NCBI GenBank assembly: GCA_016081115.2
Contig: CM071936.1
Location: 86,605,943 to 86,669,942, forward strand
Reading direction: 5' to 3'
DNA: 64,000 nt
DNA from: Rehmannia glutinosa
Lineage: Eukaryota > Streptophyta > Magnoliopsida > Lamiales > Orobanchaceae
The notes beneath the pieces are model-generated. The model was given only the letters and a program-made list of their open reading frames with translations, had not been told where the DNA came from and did not search any database. Below, one piece after another: positions 11,442-24,100 of this stretch; position 1 is the first letter of the stretch, and the number at the start of each line of letters is the position of its first letter. A program made the position numbers and the translations under genes.

Positions 11442-13204
11442 CACTAATCAGGTTACATAATCCTTCAAAAAGTGCAACATATTCTACACCCCTATCACTC
11501 CGAATTATTTTAATCCTATTTTTGCCCAAGTTAATTTTCAACTTCAGGTTTATAATTTCGAAGGCTTCCAAGGCTTCATCTTTGCTTCTTAATAAATATA
11601 AGTAGCGAGAATCTTGTGCGATCATCAATAAAAGTGATAAAATATTTTTTACCATCTCTAGTTTGAACAAATTTCGATCACATACATCGCTATGTTTCAA
11701 TTCTAGAGGAACTGTATTTCTTTCCACGAGAATGAAAAGGTAATTAGTTATTTTAGCTTCAATACGGTTTCACATCTCTTTTGAGAATCAATTTTTGAAG
11801 TTGGAAGTAATTGCAAATTCATTAATCTTTTTATAAGCATTATATTAACATGCCACAAATCGAATACTAAAGCATATAAAATGTAGGCTCAATTTTATTC
11901 TTTGCTTGAAACGGTTTACACGATGAATCGCCATTACATTCATTTTGAATAGTCCATTATACAGATAACCTTTTCCTAGGAACTATCCAAACTTAGTCAA
12001 AATAAAATTTTCAGACTCAAACATCAGTCTGAAAACATGGTTTACAAGAAGAGATTATGATACTAGATTCTTCTGGATTTCTGGGACATGTAGAACATCT
12101 TTCAAAAGCAGCTCTTTTTCAGAAGTGAGCTTCAGAACCACATTGCCAAAACCATCAACATCAGAAGAGGAAGAATTACCCATATTAAGTTTTCTACCTG
12201 TACAAGGGTTGTAGGTAGAGAACGCATCCTTATCAAAACAGACATGTCGAGTGGCTCCCATGTCAATGTACCACTCTCTTGGATTATCCACAAGGTTTGC
12301 CTCAAAAACCACTGCAGTTAGATCCATTTCAGTCAGCTCTTGGGTCATACCACTGTGTTCAACCACATTAGCATTGGGCTGTTTATATTTTGGTTTTTTA
12401 GGAAGCCGACAGTCCTTAGCCATGTGGTTGGACTTACCGCAATTGTTACAATTTCCTGTAAATGGCTTTTTGTTTATAGCTTCTTTCCCTTGTAGTTATT
12501 GTCAAGTTTTCTTTTGTTGTTGCTAGAACTGCCATGTTCTAACAAATTAGTCTTTGCATCAACATCACCTTTCTCAAACCTTGACTCTAATTTGCGATTA
12601 TCTTCCTCAATTCGTAAACGCATAATTAGTTCTTTAAGATAATTCTTTTCGCTTGTACTTCAAATAATTTTGAAGTCCTTCCAACCAGGCGGCAATTTTT
12701 TTGATCATGCACGCCGCTTGGAAAGCTTCATCCAATTGCATTCCTTCAGCATGAATATCGTGCATAATTAACTGCAATTCTTGAACTTGATCCATGACAG
12801 TTCTAGAATTCACCATCTTGAAATCTAAAAACCTGTCAACCACGAACTTCTTGGAACCAGCGTCCTCAGTTCGGTACTTCTTTTCCAAAGAATCCCAGAG
12901 TTCTTTGGAAGTTTTCATTTCACTATACACATTGCATAGCGAATCAGACAATCCATTTAGGACGTAATTGCGGCACAGGAAGTCATCCTGTCCCCAAGCA
13001 TCAAAAGCAACACTTTTTCATTGTCGGTTTCATTTTCTTCACCACCGTGGATCCTCCTTTAGAAACTTGGCGCCAGGCTCAACAGTGTAGTCGAGATAGA
13101 AAAACATCTTGGATTGTCGTCTCTTGAAATCAGCCAAAAAACTTTTCCGTCTTCTCAGCTGCAGCAGGAGCAGTTAGAATGTTAACCCTTGAAGTAGACG
13201 CCAT
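11442..13204 (-). pseudogene. Ty1/copia gag-protease-integrase fragment
   Basis: The start codon is at 13204 (MASTSRVN). Following the minus strand: a DUF4219-like start, a UBN2-type Gag domain with LWDSLEKKYRTEDAGSKKF and DFKMVNSRTVMDQV (12950-12640), a zinc-knuckle tail ending MAKDCRLPKKPK (about 12420), and a protease with WYIDMGATRHVC, where the expected DSG/DTG is DMG (about 12280). After that come KDVLHVPEIQKNLVS (about 12070) and an integrase part with IKIIRSDRGVEY (about 11500). The element stops at 11442, where the gypsy LTR begins; its RT and RNase H are not in the window. Frames are broken, so it is dead. Confidence 0.8.
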
Positions 13205-13484
13205 TGTTTACAAAAAAGTGAATGTTTATCGTGCGTTGTTGAAAGAAAGAAAATTGCAGAAAAAGCTGAGGCGAGTAGAACTCTATCCGCAAGATAAACA
13301 CGTCCCGTATAGTACTGACATAACAGACGTGTTATCCCCAAAGATACAACAGCTACGTCCTTGAAATTGCAACACTGTAAATTTCAAGGCTCCTATCTAA
13401 CTAAAATTTGAAAACTGAGTATGCACTTATGCAAAGACACTGAAAATAAAATGAGAATGATTGTGTAATCAACAAAGAATAATG

Positions 13485-13522
<38 letters not shown>

Positions 13523-13680
13523 CTTCCAACCAGGTAAGGGGCCTCTTTACTGCAGGCAAAGAATTTTATATAATGGGTCGAAACCTCCGAGGTAGTGGGC
13601 ACTCTTCAATTGCCACTATGCTATAACCTCCAAGTAGTGGGCGTACCATTAAGATAGTGGTCTATTTCATCTTAAAAGTC
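13205..13680. other. Probable 5' untranslated/LTR area of the copia fragment
   Basis: This lies upstream of the copia start codon and holds no protein domain. It includes an (AT)n run and two related phrases, CGAGGTAGTGGGC and CAAGTAGTGGGC (about 13588 and 13630), a small internal repeat. The position suggests leader and LTR sequence of the minus-strand copia element, but I see no clear primer-binding site or LTR end. Confidence 0.4.
13489..13519. repeat. (AT)n microsatellite
   Basis: An uninterrupted AT dinucleotide run of about 31 bases. Confidence 0.95.
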
Positions 13681-15175
13681 ATAGCTTTCATTTTAAAACT
13701 TATTTGTTTTTATTCTTCCGTAAATAAAAAAACAAATATTTTCTCAGGCAAAACTAGGCCCAAATCCGGTCGGGACACGTGCACGAAGCTCGGCCACTAG
13801 CCCACGATGTTGGGCCGAAGCGTCTGACGCGCACATGTGGCCTTGCCCACCACACCTCACATGTATATAGTTATTTCATCTTGCACACTATTGCACACCC
13901 ACTTATTGATATATTGAATAAAATTAGTATTTTATTCCTATGTGAGATGTGTCTTTTCACATTCCCATCATCCATTATCCCATTTACAAGTGACTATTTT
14001 GTGTATTTTATTTCTTACTCACCACAAATTAGTTTTGAGAAGTTAAATATACTACATTCATCTACCCGAAACGTAGATTATCATTTTAATATTTAATTCC
14101 TCCAGACTAAATAATTAGTCACTAAAAATTTGATTAAAGTTAGGTCACAACCAATACTTCTTAAAACCAATTTCCAAAAAGATCTTATTTTGAAATAAGC
14201 GCTTGAAGTGTTTGGCTAAATTAATGTGAAAGAGCTTATATGATGCTAGTATTGACTTTTTTGTAATTAAAATGACCAAAGTGAAAAGTGATTGTTCAAA
14301 TAGGATTTTTTTTTTTGAAAATGAGATGAGATCCCAATTTTTTTTTAAATAGCTTATAAGCTTCTAGCTTCTTATTTTAGAAGTTTATAAGATTTTTTTT
14401 TTTTGAAAAATTTATCAAATAATTTTATAGAGCTTATAAGCTCTCAAACATCTTTTAAAATCTTTTCAAAAACACTTTACCAAATACTTTGAAAAACTTA
14501 TAAGCTCTCAAACATCTTATGAGATAGGTTTTGAAGAGCTTATAAGCTCAATCAGAACACCCTCTTAATTTAGCATATTAATAATCTTTTTATTTTACGT
14601 ATACATGAACAAATATTCCTCAATAAATCAAAAAATCATGTATTATATTGTAAAATAATATTTTGTATTAAAAGAATTAACCAAGAAAAATGACTATTAT
14701 TTTCTATTTAACATAGTTTTTATTAAATTTTGATTATTCATTCAATAATTAAAAAATAGTAATAATATTTTACATCTTTAAATAAAATTGTATTACATAT
14801 CATATAATTTTAAGTTTGTGATAAGCAAGAAATTAAAAGTATAAATGCATTAGCTAATACAAATGTCTTATCATATATTAATTTAGTATGGACTATATTA
14901 AAATTAAATAATTAGCAAATCAATGTAAAATATAATAGATTTAATATTAAGCGTTAATTAAGAACTTGTGAAAGATAATTTAGACCATAAGCACAAGTTT
15001 AATAATATTAGATGCTTTTAAAATGACTTTGTTATTTTACTAAAACTAATAAGTAAGGATAAAATGGACATTATTTTAAGTATATGAGTATAAAATAATA
15101 TTCTAATAGTATAAGAGGGTAAAGTGATACTTTAATTAAGAGTATAGGGGGTAATTGAGAGTATAGGGGGCTAAG
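13681..15175. other. AT-rich intergenic DNA with a possible degenerate MITE
   Basis: No gene is supported. Between about 14190 and 14565 the phrases GCTTATAAGCTCT and AGAGCTTATAAGCT recur in both orientations, with GTGTTTGGC near the left and GGTGTTCTGATTG (reverse strand) near the right, which resembles an old inverted-repeat MITE. The remainder is AT-rich sequence without recognisable structure. Confidence 0.4.
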
Positions 15176-15509
15176 GGAGTGTTTGCAAAAACTTCTGCTT
15201 TTAGAAGAAGTGATTTATTATAGCAGTAGAATAGTTGAGAATCGTGAAGTTGGTAGTATTTGAAAATAAAATTAAAAGTTGAGAATGAGAAGTTGAGAGT
15301 GTTTGGTGAAAAAGTTGTAAAAATACTTATTTATTTTTAAAATTCAAACTAGAAGCAGAAGCAGAATCTAAAGCACATCTCTCCCTGCTTTTAGATTCTG
15401 ATTAAATGAAACATAATTAGAAGCAGAAATTGGTATATGCAAACACTAAAAACTGCTTTTTTAAGCAAAAAACTGAAAAGCACTTATTTTTAGTGTTTGC
15501 AAACACTCA
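15176..15509. mobile_element. Small non-autonomous DNA transposon (hAT-like MITE)
   Basis: The terminal inverted repeats are GGAGTGTTTGCAAA on the left and, on the reverse strand, TGAGTGTTTGCAAA on the right. CTAAG directly flanks both sides (15171-15175 and 15510-15514). The inside is about 330 bp, non-coding, with several AGAAGCAGAA/TTCTGCTTTT words in inverted orientation. hAT elements normally make 8-bp duplications and only five bases match cleanly, so the superfamily is tentative. Confidence 0.65.
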
Positions 15510-15514
15510 CTAAG

Positions 15515-16048
15515 TGAGATTTACCCTATAAATAAATATGGAAAGAATCAGTTACGCATATATACTTTAAATAAGGAAAGAAATACATACTAGTGGTCAA
15601 ATACACACTCTTGTATAAGGAAAGAACTACATACTCTCATATATATGCACGCTGACGCTAGTAGTCAAATCCCGAATATATATATGTATGTTATCAAGCC
15701 ATACCATGCAACCAGAAACATTCCTTGTACGTTGTACGTCCCCTTCCAGACTTCCTCCGCAATTGAACTAAATATCTTGCTTTCACCAAAAGCGAGGTTG
15801 GTTTTCAGGATTTTCTTGTATTTAGGGTTTCAACATATCTAATATTTGTGCAATTTTACGTAATATAACTATTTAAAGATCGTGTAAGTGTTGAATATGT
15901 CGCCTTTTCAGTTTTTTGGGTTTGTTAAAATTTTTGATTCTGAATTTTATTGGTGAAATTCTGATTCCAAGTTCCTTCTTGAATTCACGTTGTCTTGTGC
16001 TATTTTTCTTCTTCTTTTCTTTAATCCGTTTAGGCGTCTTTCCTGGGG
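15515..16048. other. 5' flank of the SKIP-like pseudogene
   Basis: AT-rich, with a run of TATATA near 15680. Nothing here resembles the N-terminal third of SNW/SKIP proteins, which should precede the sequence at 16049 if the gene were complete. Confidence 0.4.
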
Positions 16049-16248
16049 TTGTTTACGGATTTCAACTTTATTTTTGAGGAAGGGATGGATGTAGGAGAGA
16101 AGCAGAAATTGATTGATGAGACGACTCAAGAGACTAAGGCTGCGATTGACAACATTCTAAGTTTTCCTACACATTCTTCCGATTCTATGTTTGTTAAGTA
16201 CAAACCATTAGAGAATTCTGCCCACTTTAATTCACGGGCTAAGGAGAG
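16049..16248 (+). pseudogene. SNW/SKIP-domain pseudogene, 5' fragment
   Basis: An open frame with ATG at 16085 encodes MDVGEKQKLIDETTQETKAA, then VKYKPLENSAHFNSRAKE. This corresponds to the part of SKIP (SNW-domain splicing and transcription cofactor, spliceosome-associated) just before its SNW core. The first 150 or so residues of a normal plant SKIP (about 600 aa) are missing upstream. The frame is cut at 16248 by a copia insertion. The next codons continue at 30865 once one GAGAG copy is removed, reading AKER then IIRVVE, so the insertion hit an uninterrupted frame. The truncation and later frameshifts argue for a pre-existing pseudogene or a diverged paralogue. Confidence 0.8.
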
Positions 16249-16477
16249 TGTTGACAATATGAGCTAGAAATCAAGAAGATGAAGAACTGATTTATTGATT
16301 AACTGAATAGAGAAAGTTAATTGATAAAGTCTGGAAATACAAATATATAGAGCTACAGTGTTAACTAACTTAACCGTCTGAACTAACCTAACATAACTAA
16401 TGAAACAGTAATTTAAATGAAATGTAAATTTACATGAAATGAAATTACATTTGTTTTGGTTTATCAATATCTTGACA
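16249..16477 (-). repeat. 3' LTR of the copia element in the SKIP-like sequence
   Basis: 229 bp, TGTTGACAATATGAGC to ATATCTTGACA. It differs from its partner at five transitions by eye. The last pol frame runs on through the whole LTR and only stops at 16264. Confidence 0.95.
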
Positions 16478-16492
16478 CCCCCCTCAAGTGGA
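16478..16492 (-). other. Polypurine tract of the copia element
   Basis: On the minus strand CCACTTGAGGGGGG directly precedes the LTR start TGTCAAG, the site expected to prime plus-strand DNA synthesis. Confidence 0.75.
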
Positions 16493-16640
16493 GCATGAAT
16501 GTCTATCATGCTCAACTTGTTGATAAAATGGTTGAACAAATGTGAAGGTAAAGGTTTTGTAAATATGTCTGTTGTTTGCTGAGATGAGGGTAGGAAGATA
16601 AGTTTGAGCAATCCTTCTTGTAGCTTTTCCCGGAAAAAAT
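16478..16640 (-). pseudogene. C-terminal end of copia pol (RNase H tail), separated by the CACTA
   Basis: Minus-strand text reads REKLQEGLLKLIFLPSSQ, then TTDIFTKPLPSHLFNHF and IHAPLEGGV, the usual end of copia RNase H. It continues the frame at 26235 when the CACTA and one TGA copy are removed: the residues DCH from the right side join FFREKL on the left. The insertion therefore split an open RNase H domain. Confidence 0.85.
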
Positions 16641-16642
16641 GA

Positions 16643-17230
16643 CACTACGCCATAAATTGCATTAGGTAACACCTAAAAAGTGTTATCTAATAGCCCATAA
16701 ATATTACTATAGACAATAGGTAACACTTCAATAGGTGATGCGGTTGTCGTGCTACCTATAATCTAAGGTAACACTTTGGGTAGCTTTTTCGTAACATTTT
16801 TTCTAAGTGATACATTACATCCTCTATTGTAACACCTTGAAGTAACACATAAAAAAATGTTACACATGATCTTTTCGTAACACTTTTTTAGTTAAATGTA
16901 ACACTTGTTTTGTAACACTTTTAATTGAACTGTAACATTTTATCCATTAGTTGTATCATTTTGATCCCTTTATGGTAGCACTTTTTAAATATTTATGTAA
17001 CACTTAAATTACCACATGTATCACTTTTCGGGTGATTGTGTAACAGTTATGTAGCACTTTTCTTATCCAACAAAATATTTTTTGGTAGCACTTTTGGATG
17101 TATAGTAACATTCTATGCAATAATTGTATCACTTTGAACCATTTATTGTAGCACATTATAAATAATTAAGTAGCACTTTAAGCTATCTCATATATCACTT
17201 TTTAATCGATGTAATACTTTATTTTATTTG
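16643..17230. repeat. Left terminal and subterminal repeats of the CACTA
   Basis: Dense copies of GTAACACTTTT, GTAGCACTTTT and TGTATCACTTT in both orientations follow the terminal repeat. In En/Spm such subterminal arrays bind the TnpA protein. Confidence 0.8.
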
Positions 17231-17404
17231 GATACCGAATAGCACACTAGAAATGAGCCAAAAACTGACAAATAAATATAAGAATAGGTTTTATTTATTG
17301 AATCCGCATTACGTCAATGCAACAAAGTAGGCCAACTAAAATCATGCATTGCAATGAATAATTAACACAACCGAAAAATCCATAAACAAGACCTATTTAA
17401 ATAA

Positions 17405-19620
17405 TAAAAATTTAGTTCTCTTCATGATCTTCATCTTCATTTTCATTTTCTCCATGTTTCCTTCAATGTCATCATCATCATTATTTGCTCCATTATGTCC
17501 TCCTGTATCATCCTGAAAATAATTAACATACATCACCATTAGTCAACGTAGCTAAAACAATAAGTCAATAACACTATCATTTTATCAATATATAATATAA
17601 CAACACAAATAAGTGCAATCAATTAATAACAATTTTCCAACTAACACTTACAATAAGAATGAACCAATTACAAAGTGAGCATATATACAATAAGAATGAA
17701 TCAATTATAGTGAGGTTATTTACCTGGCATTGTTCTTTATCGTTGATGCCTCCAAAAGAATGTTCATTGAGTGATGAAGCTATATAGGCAAGTGTTTGAG
17801 AAGGAATTTGATCTTTTAAAAATTTCATAACTTCTCCAAATGTCTCTTTCACAATTTGGGCTTTATATGGTGTAAAACTTCATCCGGAATAAGTACACCG
17901 GACTTGGATGGTTGTTTTTCTCTCTTGGTACCCCCGCCTAAAAGCCTACTCTTTCCGATTCTCGCACCTTTTCTATCTATAATGTAGCATATTAAAATTT
18001 GTTAAAATATCATTATATAAATAATACATTTAACCAAGTAATAAAGTAAAATAAAATAGAATCGCAACTTACATAAGAAGTCTTATATTTTCTCCCGTCT
18101 CCTTTTTTTAAGTTTCCATATACATGGTCGCTTTAGATGGTGGTTTATTTTCGCCTTGTTCCTACGATAAATTGTTATAAAGTTAGTAATGAAATAAACA
18201 TATATTCTAGTTACGAAATGGTGTACTTATAAAATTTAATAGTAGATTTAGAATGGCGCTTAGAAGGAAAAATGTTATAATAATAAAATAAAAACCATAG
18301 AGGATTCTTTACCACTCATGACGTTTTCTTGCAAATGAAATAGGACCCATAGTGTGTCTATCTTTTTGTCCTTCACTTTGTGTTCCTTATTCTTCTCGAC
18401 TTATTTCCCGCATGTCAACTCCCTTTGTTCATTTCACTTGAATCATCTTAAATTTACCAAATATTAATGTAAAAATTCTCAATATTACATTAGAATCAAG
18501 TCTAGTCAAACAAATTATATGATGTCCGATGAATAATATAAAAGCAATTGAATGAGTATAAGTATGTGCTTGGCGAAACTTGTCTAGAGGTGTTCGACCG
18601 AACCGAACCGAACCGAACCGAAATTTTGGTTCGCCAAAAAAAACTTAATCGAAAATCGAACCGAATTGCATGGTTCGGTCAAATCAACTTTATTTCGGTT
18701 TTTTCTGTTTGGTTTCGATTGAACCGAATTTTATGGAAATTTTGAAAAGTTAAAAGGCCAGGCATCGCTTCTCAAATGTGAAACAAAACATAAACAGTCT
18801 CATTAAATTGGCATCCCATCCATTCTAAAACTAAACCAAAGCATCCAATTTAGCATCCCGACACAAATTCCTTAATTTGATAATAAACATATATGATTTC
18901 AATTTTCATAGACTCCAAATTTACAAAACATAAAAATACAATTTACATTAACCAAAAAATAGACTTATTTATGCCGTCGATAAGCAAAGCAAATGCTCAC
19001 CAATTCACATAACTAAAATCTAAATTTTGGTTTCTATTGTAAATCAATTCCCTTTCATTTTCTCAAGTAGCTAGTAATATATTCATCTTGCGAAGTCTAT
19101 TTTAAAAACTCTGGGAAATTCATATTATTTCTAAACATGTTATACCTACATGGTGCAAATGCAAAATGCTCACCAACTTTCTATTTCTTGGTCCTCAACT
19201 TCCTGTGACAAACTAATGTTTTTCTACTTCACCGCCTAGTTACTACCGACCATATAATCAACTACTCGAGATTGTTATAATCCTATTATTTCACAGAATT
19301 GTCACACCAAGGAAAATTTTTAAAATAAACCATCCTAGCATATGAGGCATACACGTACTTCACAATTGACATCCATGGAATTCAATCAAGATAATGCACA
19401 TAAGTCCATAAAAAGTACCTGGACCTCCTCTAAGTCCCAGTATTTTAGCATGTCCTTAAAATGTGCTTCTGGAACTTCTTTTGGTCGATTGTTCCATCTA
19501 GCATTTTCGTTGTCATACTTAAAGTAATGCTTCTTTTTTAATCTGGACTTGTAACTACGCCATAAAGCTCCAACAAGACAACACATAGTCTTTGCCTTCC
19601 TCAGAGATGATGAATTTTTT
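17405..19620 (-). pseudogene. CACTA tnpA-like gene (plant transposase, Ptta/En/Spm family)
   Basis: Minus-strand text in order: WRSYKSRLKKKHYFKY, ARWNNRPKEVPEAHF and MLKYWDLEEVQVL (19590-19390); then HTMGPISFARKRHEW (about 18355-18310), the most recognisable motif of this family. Next are IGKSRLLGGGTKREKQ (about 17960) and FGEVMKFLKDQIP (about 17830). A splice-acceptor-like TTTTCAG precedes an Asp-rich exon at about 17510. The product would bind the subterminal repeats and assist excision. Stops separate the segments, the middle (about 18450-19340) is non-coding, and a GAACC tandem run sits at 18598. Exon limits are not resolved. Confidence 0.65.
18598..18740. repeat. GAACC tandem run with inverted counterparts
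   Basis: Four copies of the pentamer CGAAC at 18597-18620 are followed by GGTTCGGT and TTTCGGTTT words in the opposite sense, so the stretch can fold back on itself. It lies inside the CACTA. Confidence 0.6.
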
Positions 19621-19647
19621 CTGCAAAAATGAATGAACCGATCACGA

Positions 19648-19929
19648 CTAGTTTAATAGGTAATTATCCCAAAAATGATGCTTATATAGTTGCAGCCGAA
19701 ACAAAACAGTCAATACTTGAATATGAACATTTGTATGAATGAGTTCAAGAAGAGCATTTAGAAACAGAGAAAAAGAAAGTTTATGGCTCTTGGTAACAGA
19801 ACAAGAAACACACAGTTTAAGATTCTCATTAATATGATAGAAAAGATTACAGTCCTTCATCGCACATTCAACAACATCAAGACTAGTGTGTCCTAACCAT
19901 TGATGCCATAAGTCTAAACTAGATATCAT
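19648..19929 (-). pseudogene. Small copia GAG-pre-integrase fragment inside the CACTA
   Basis: Ninety-three residues include LWHQWLGHTSLDVVE and LKLCVSCSVTKSHKLSF, then LLELIHTNVHI, which is the zinc-binding pre-integrase region and the integrase start of a copia polyprotein. No LTRs or other domains accompany it, so it is a fragment inserted in or captured by the CACTA. It adjoins the start of the tnpA-like gene. Confidence 0.7.
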
Positions 19930-20435
19930 TCATTTGCAACAGCAGAATTAATAGAAAACTGAAAATCTCTAAAGATCACAAGCTGCACAAGAAGGGACCA
20001 AACGGTTCAGTTAAACTGCATTTATGAAAGTACCCCATACTAGTTTCTCCTATATACTTTTCAGTCCAATCACCAATGAACCACATAAGAAAAAATCAGC
20101 ATATTTAACAGAAAATCACTAACAAACGAAAATATTCGACATTTAAATCCATCGAGCAACGGTAAAAAAGATGACAACATGAAGTTATAAGATCAATGTC
20201 ATCTGGCATCAGAATTTGTCCTGCAAACATGGCCAGCTGCAATTAGTCGGTTACTTTGGAACATTCAAGTGCAGTTCATGAAGTTGCATCTCATAAAGCA
20301 AATAGCCATCCAACAGTTTAATCTTTATCACCTGCAATGCATCAGCATACAAAACAGTTTAATTTTTTTGCAACAATTTTACCAGTTCATCCAATATCAT
20401 CCTATCATCATCCAATATACTTGTACTTAATAGAA

Positions 20436-20760
20436 CACCTGGAAGTGCACAACAGTTGATCTTTGACACAACATGATAATGACAATAACAAGACAAGTAT
20501 TAGAAATATGAGAAAACAAGACAAGAGTTACAAACAAGATGATCTTAAAAGCATTCCATGAGGCTATTCTGTTTCTTTTAAGATCTTAAAAGCATTCCAA
20601 GATGATCTTAAAAGCATTCCACCTGGAAGTGCACAACAGTTGATCTTTGACACAACATGATAATGACAATAACAAGACAAGTATTAGAAATATGAGAAAA
20701 CAAGACAAGAGTTACAAACAAGATGATCTTAAAAGCATTCCATGAGGCTATTCTGTTTCT
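20436..20760. repeat. 141-bp direct duplication inside the CACTA
   Basis: Copies at 20436-20576 and 20620-20760 appear identical by eye. The 43 bases between them repeat the internal phrase GATCTTAAAAGCATTCC twice more. Otherwise 19930-21130 shows no coding sequence. Confidence 0.85.
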
Positions 20761-21135
20761 GAAGTTCTATTAAATAAAGTAACTACGATACAACCCTAAG
20801 ACTAAAAGCATAGTTTTGGATGAAACTCTGCCTTCAACATGGTAAATTGGACCTGACATTTTTCTCAAATTTAAATCTCTGTTCCAAGTTTTCTTTTCTT
20901 TTTACCAGCAATATTAGTTAATGAAGGGAAATGTTTTCACAGTTAGGAATAAACAAACATACACTAAATTTCAGCTTATAGAATTATTAAACATTCAGCT
21001 TATAGTACACATATCTTTGCATAGTAGTCCCGAAATGACAAATCAACACAAAACACCTCTGAACCTTGTATTAGTATTTCTTGTTCAAATAAACTATAGC
21101 ACATACCTCAAGCCTTCCAACAATACATGTAACCT

Positions 21136-24100
21136 TTAAGGATCAATCCCTTCCAAATTTGTACCATCCAAGTCTGATTCATTTTCATAGCTCTCAATAG
21201 GTTTATCTTTAAGGAAAGTGTCGTGATTCTTCTCAACGACCATGTGAGGTATGCCTTCTCTACACCAACTTACATCATCATTATCATCGACCATAGACTC
21301 TATCTTATGCTCAAGCGATTCATCGTGTTCCGCCAAATATGTTTCCTCCGTTTGCTCAAAATCAAAAAATTCTTTCGCAACTTTTTTATTGCATAATGCC
21401 AACCCTCTTCAATAGGATCTTCAACGAGAAGACTTGATGCACTTGTGATGCCAACACAAATGGATCGCTACATAACAATGTTTGTTGAAATTGACACGAG
21501 TCAAACCATAATCATCCTTTTCCATATGAAACCAATCACATCTGAATAAGATGACACTAAAAGAGCTCCAATAATCTAGCTCAATGATCTCCTGTATTGC
21601 CCCATAATAATCAACGTGTCCTTCAAGAACAGGATTATGATCCTTAAGATCGAAAAACTTGAAGTTAAAGCAATCAAAGTGACCCCACTATTTTGTGTTT
21701 TGCATTTTGCATCACGTTCTCTAGTGTAGAACTTGTAGCCGTTAACAAAGTAACCTACATATCTCCTAGCAACATTACAAGGACCTAAGGATAACCACTT
21801 AATATGATCGGGAACTTCGTCCGACTCAACTCTTTCTCTAAGCCAATTCATGAATTCTTGGCTATGTTTTTTAGCTTCCCTCACCTTTTTATTCGTTTAT
21901 CTTTAGACTTGGTTTTAACCAAATTTTTGTGCTCCCTACATTGATAGAATTAACAAAATCAAGAATTAACATATATTTAGAATAAAAAGACATTAGAAAA
22001 CGAAAATAAAAAAGTTACTCACTCAATGTAAATCAACTTGTTCGTCCCCACGCTTGAATAAAACATATCGATGTGTTATATTCTTTGTCAAGGAATCTAG
22101 ATAGAATGTCTTTCCTTTCTTTCCATTTTTTCTTCTCCCAAGAGGATAACCCATCTTAGGAAAAATAGGGGATATGCCATCACTTACAACGACTTCCTCA
22201 TAAGCTCCATGGAAGCTCTTTGATCGCTTTTTCGCACCATCATACAAATATCTTGAGCAAAATATCAAACACTCTTTCGCCAAATATCCTTCACTATAGA
22301 ACCCTCCTGATGACTACGATTTCGGACATAAGATTTTAGTTTTCCAAGGTACCTCTCAATTGGGTACATCCACCAACCATATAATGGTCCACTCAATTTA
22401 ACTTCATTCACTAAGTGAATCGGCAAGTGGATCATGATGTCAAACAATGAAGGTGGAAATATCTTTTCAAATATACAAAGTATTTCAACTATTTCATATT
22501 GCGATTTATTGATCTTGTGGGTTGATAACTTTATTGCATATACCTCTAAAGAAAGCACCCAATCTTATCAAAGCAAGAGCTACATGCTTAGGTAGAGTTT
22601 TCATAACAAAGAACTTGAAGTAGATATCGCATCAAAATATGTGCATCATGACTTTTGTAACCTGATATTTTCATTTCCTTCATTTGGACACAACGTCCAA
22701 TATTCGATGCACACCCTTGCGGTAGTTTTGCCTTCTTCAAAACTTTACAAAATAATGTTTTCTCCTCCTCGTCATTGAAAAACATGCTTTAGGTAATAAG
22801 CGGCGCTTGTTACCGACTCTCGAGAGATGTAGTGATGTCCTGATCCCCATTTCTTTTAGATCTAATCGAGCAGAAAGATGATCCTTTGTTTTTCCTTGTA
22901 TTTCTAACAAAGTCCCGAGCACACTGTCAATGATATTTTTCTCTATGTGCATGGCATCCAAATGATGGCGAGCTGCATTGTCCTTCCAATAAGGCAAAGT
23001 GAAAAAACATGACTTTTTTCTCCAACGGCAATTTTCAGTTTGTTTTTCGGTTGTCTTTCCAAATTTAGTTTCAAAATTTTGCAACAAATATAACACTTCA
23101 AAGATCGTTAAAGGATCTGGATTTGTCCTCTTCTCTATTTTCCCATTGAAAGACTTCTTATGATTACGCCAATGATGATCAGCATCCAAGAATCTACGAT
23201 GACCCATATAACATGATTTTTTACTTTTATTCAAATATACGTGATCTGTTTCATAGTGACAATACGGACATGCATACTTTCCTTTTGTGCTCCAACCGAT
23301 AACATGGCATAGCCAGGAAAGTCACTTGTTGTTGATCAAAAGCAACACGCATCCGGAAAGTTTGGCGGTTTAACACATCGTATGTCTCGCTCCCGTCTCC
23401 CACAAATCTTTAAGCTCTTCCACCAAAGGTTGAAGGTAAACACCAATATCATTTCCAGGGAGTGAGGCCCTGGGACAATTAAAGATAATATAAGATACTC
23501 GACTTCATAAATAACCATGGTGGTAGATTGTAATTAATTAAAACAACGGGCCATGTACTATGTGTGGTGCTCATGGTCCGAAATGGATTAAATCCATCAC
23601 TTGCAAGTCCCAATCGTGCATTACGAGAATCTTGAGCAAAGTCTTGATATAACGAATCAAAATCCTTCCAAGCCTTGCCATCTGTTTGATGTCTTAAGTT
23701 ACCATCTTTAGGCCTTTTCTCATCATGCCACTTCATATATTTAGTTGTCTCGAACACATATACAACCTTTGAAGCCTAGGTCTTAATGGAAAGTGCCAAA
23801 CTACTTTAGCAGAAATCGGCGAGCTGTTGAGATGGATTGTTTTCATTGTTTGCTTGCTCATTTTCAACTTCTTTCCACCTTGGAGCATGACAAACATGGC
23901 ATGATGTGGCACCTTCATGGTCCTTCCAAAATAGCATACAATCATTACGACATGCATCAATCTTCCGATAATGAAGACCCAAGTCGTTCACCAACTTTTT
24001 AGCTTCATTGAAAGACTTAGGCAACTTAAGCTTCGAATTAATTCTTGGATAATTTCGAGAAGATTAGTAAATGCCACGTTACTTAGCCCATGAACACACT

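Noticed and set aside
18598..18620. GAACC repeats considered as a telomere-like or regulatory array.
   Set aside because: The unit is not the plant telomere repeat, is only four copies long and lies inside a CACTA.
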